Of a stretch of DNA of 6,791 nt, positions 6,536 through 6,791 are shown one piece after another. The notes beneath the pieces are model-generated. The model saw only the letters and a program-made list of their open reading frames with translations, had not been told where the DNA came from and searched no databases. The first letter of the stretch is position 1. Each line of letters opens with the position of its first letter. Origin of the DNA: a bacterium (GTDB taxonomy: Bacteria > SZUA-79 > Acidulodesulfobacterales > Acidulodesulfobacteraceae); the NCBI GenBank assembly GCA_021784835.1, contig JAJYHI010000153.1, positions 1 to 6,791 of the forward strand, written 5' to 3'. A program made the translations under genes and the position numbers.

Positions 6536-6598
6536 TTTTATAATTTTAATATTAGAGGTTTTATGTTTTCATCTTAACTCCTCATGTAATGTCCTCCT

Positions 6599-6637
6599 AA
6601 CCTGCCGGTTATCAATTACTTCCGGCAGGTTTTTTTT
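6599..6637 (+). terminator. Strong intrinsic terminator (plus strand)
   Basis: CCTGCCGG (6601-6608) pairs perfectly with CCGGCAGG (6622-6629), flanked by AA-TT pairs that extend the stem to 10 bp. The loop is 13 nt and a run of eight Ts (6630-6637) follows. On the minus strand the stem is followed by TTAGGAGG rather than a T-tract, so it works only for plus-strand transcription. It isolates the upstream transcript from the tRNA promoter 13 bp further on. Confidence 0.92.
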
Positions 6638-6649
6638 GCAATAAAAATA

Positions 6650-6678
6650 TTGACATTAAGGCAATTTTTATTTATACT
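6650..6678 (+). promoter_or_regulatory. Sigma-70 promoter of tRNA-Asn
   Basis: TTGACA (6650-6655), a perfect -35, is followed after exactly 17 bp by TATACT (6673-6678), five of six to the -10 consensus. Transcription would start near 6685, about 31 nt before the mature tRNA 5' end at 6716. This is the strongest promoter in the window, as expected for a stable RNA gene. No GC-rich discriminator of the stringent type is evident after the -10. Confidence 0.85.
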
Positions 6679-6715
6679 ATCTATCGATTGTTACATTAAT
6701 ATTTTTCTTCTCTAT

Positions 6716-6791
6716 TCCCCGATAGCTCAGCCGGCAGAGCAAGTGACTGTTAATCACTGGGTCGATGGTTCGAATCCGTCTCGGGGAGCCA
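6716..6791 (+). tRNA. tRNA-Asn (anticodon GTT), CCA encoded
   Basis: A complete 76-nt cloverleaf. The acceptor stem TCCCCGA (6716-6722) pairs with TCGGGGA (6781-6787). The D arm is GCTC/GAGC (6725-6728, 6737-6740). The anticodon stem AGTGA/TCACT (6742-6746, 6754-6758) encloses loop CTGTTAA with anticodon GTT at 6749-6751, reading AAC and AAU. The variable loop is GGGTC. The T stem GATGG/CCGTC carries one wobble pair around TTCGAAT (6769-6775). The discriminator is G6788, as expected for Asn, and CCA (6789-6791) is encoded and ends exactly at the window edge. Confidence 0.98.

Larger units (their letters stand above)
6457..6637 (+). ncRNA. Candidate structured small RNA, family not recognised
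   Basis: A strong plus-strand terminator (6599-6637) must end some transcript, yet upstream there are only ORFs of at most 14 codons. The sequence can fold into a rod. ACATG (6466-6470) pairs with CATGT (6583-6587), AGGA (6474-6477) with TCCT (6579-6582), and TTAAG (6481-6485) with CTTAA (6573-6577), with small bulges between them. An inner perfect 10-bp stem joins CATAAAATTT (6490-6499) to AAATTTTATG (6526-6535). The 3' side has a large unpaired segment (6536-6572). CTCCTC (6578-6583) and TCCTCCT (6592-6598) resemble the anti-Shine-Dalgarno end of 16S rRNA; the second sits directly before the terminator, as in SD-targeting sRNAs. Length and bulged rod recall 6S RNA, but I see no 6S signature. 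The 5' end is a guess based on a TATAAT hexamer. Confidence 0.4.

Noticed and set aside
6561..6598. On the minus strand, two tiny frames (MRS and MKT) each preceded by an SD-like motif (AGGAGG, GAGGAG)
   Set aside because: They are the reverse complement of the anti-SD-like motifs. Three-codon peptides are not credible without evidence, and the asymmetric terminator shows transcription on the plus strand.
6457..6637. Identification of the candidate RNA as 6S, 4.5S/SRP or tmRNA
   Set aside because: No SRP apical-loop motif, no tmRNA tag frame or tRNA-like ends, and no recognisable 6S conserved sequence. Only size and general shape recall 6S.
6716..6791. tRNA-Asn as an integration (att) site
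   Set aside because: The window ends exactly at the CCA, and no integrase or duplicated tRNA 3' fragment is visible, so nothing supports an integrated element.

Overview
The window comes from an AT-rich Gram-negative (diderm) bacterium. It carries an RND efflux adaptor lipoprotein with its inner-membrane pump, and a type IV pilus/type II secretion ATPase with its platform protein. The phylum cannot be fixed from the sequence. An acidophilic or deltaproteobacterial-type anaerobe is only an impression. All protein genes lie on the minus strand. The only plus-strand genes are a tRNA and a probable small RNA at the right end.

Layout, right to left in the direction of protein-gene transcription. 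At the right edge, tRNA-Asn(GTT) lies on the plus strand behind a near-consensus sigma-70 promoter. Just before it, a strong intrinsic terminator closes a plus-strand transcript of about 180 nt with no credible ORF. I propose it as a structured small RNA. Diverging from it on the minus strand, an extended -10 promoter drives a 70-aa 4-oxalocrotonate tautomerase-family protein. Its stop codon overlaps the start of aroD (type I 3-dehydroquinate dehydratase, shikimate pathway) in an ATGA junction. After aroD, a short intergenic region holds a perfect 12-bp hairpin repeat. Next come a pilB/gspE-type assembly ATPase with an MshEN-like N-domain and, 132 bp further on, a pilC/gspF-type platform protein. 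A further 139-bp gap holds a good promoter for the last operon: an HlyD-type lipoprotein adaptor and an RND permease, which runs off the left edge.

The protein modules are three familiar units: shikimate/tautomerase, pilus or secretion motor, and efflux pump. Nothing shows that they cooperate. No pilin, secretin, retraction ATPase, outer-membrane channel, CRISPR array, transposase or phage gene is visible. The least explained element is the candidate small RNA at about 6457-6637. It has a rod-like fold and two anti-Shine-Dalgarno-like motifs, one of them immediately 5' of its terminator.
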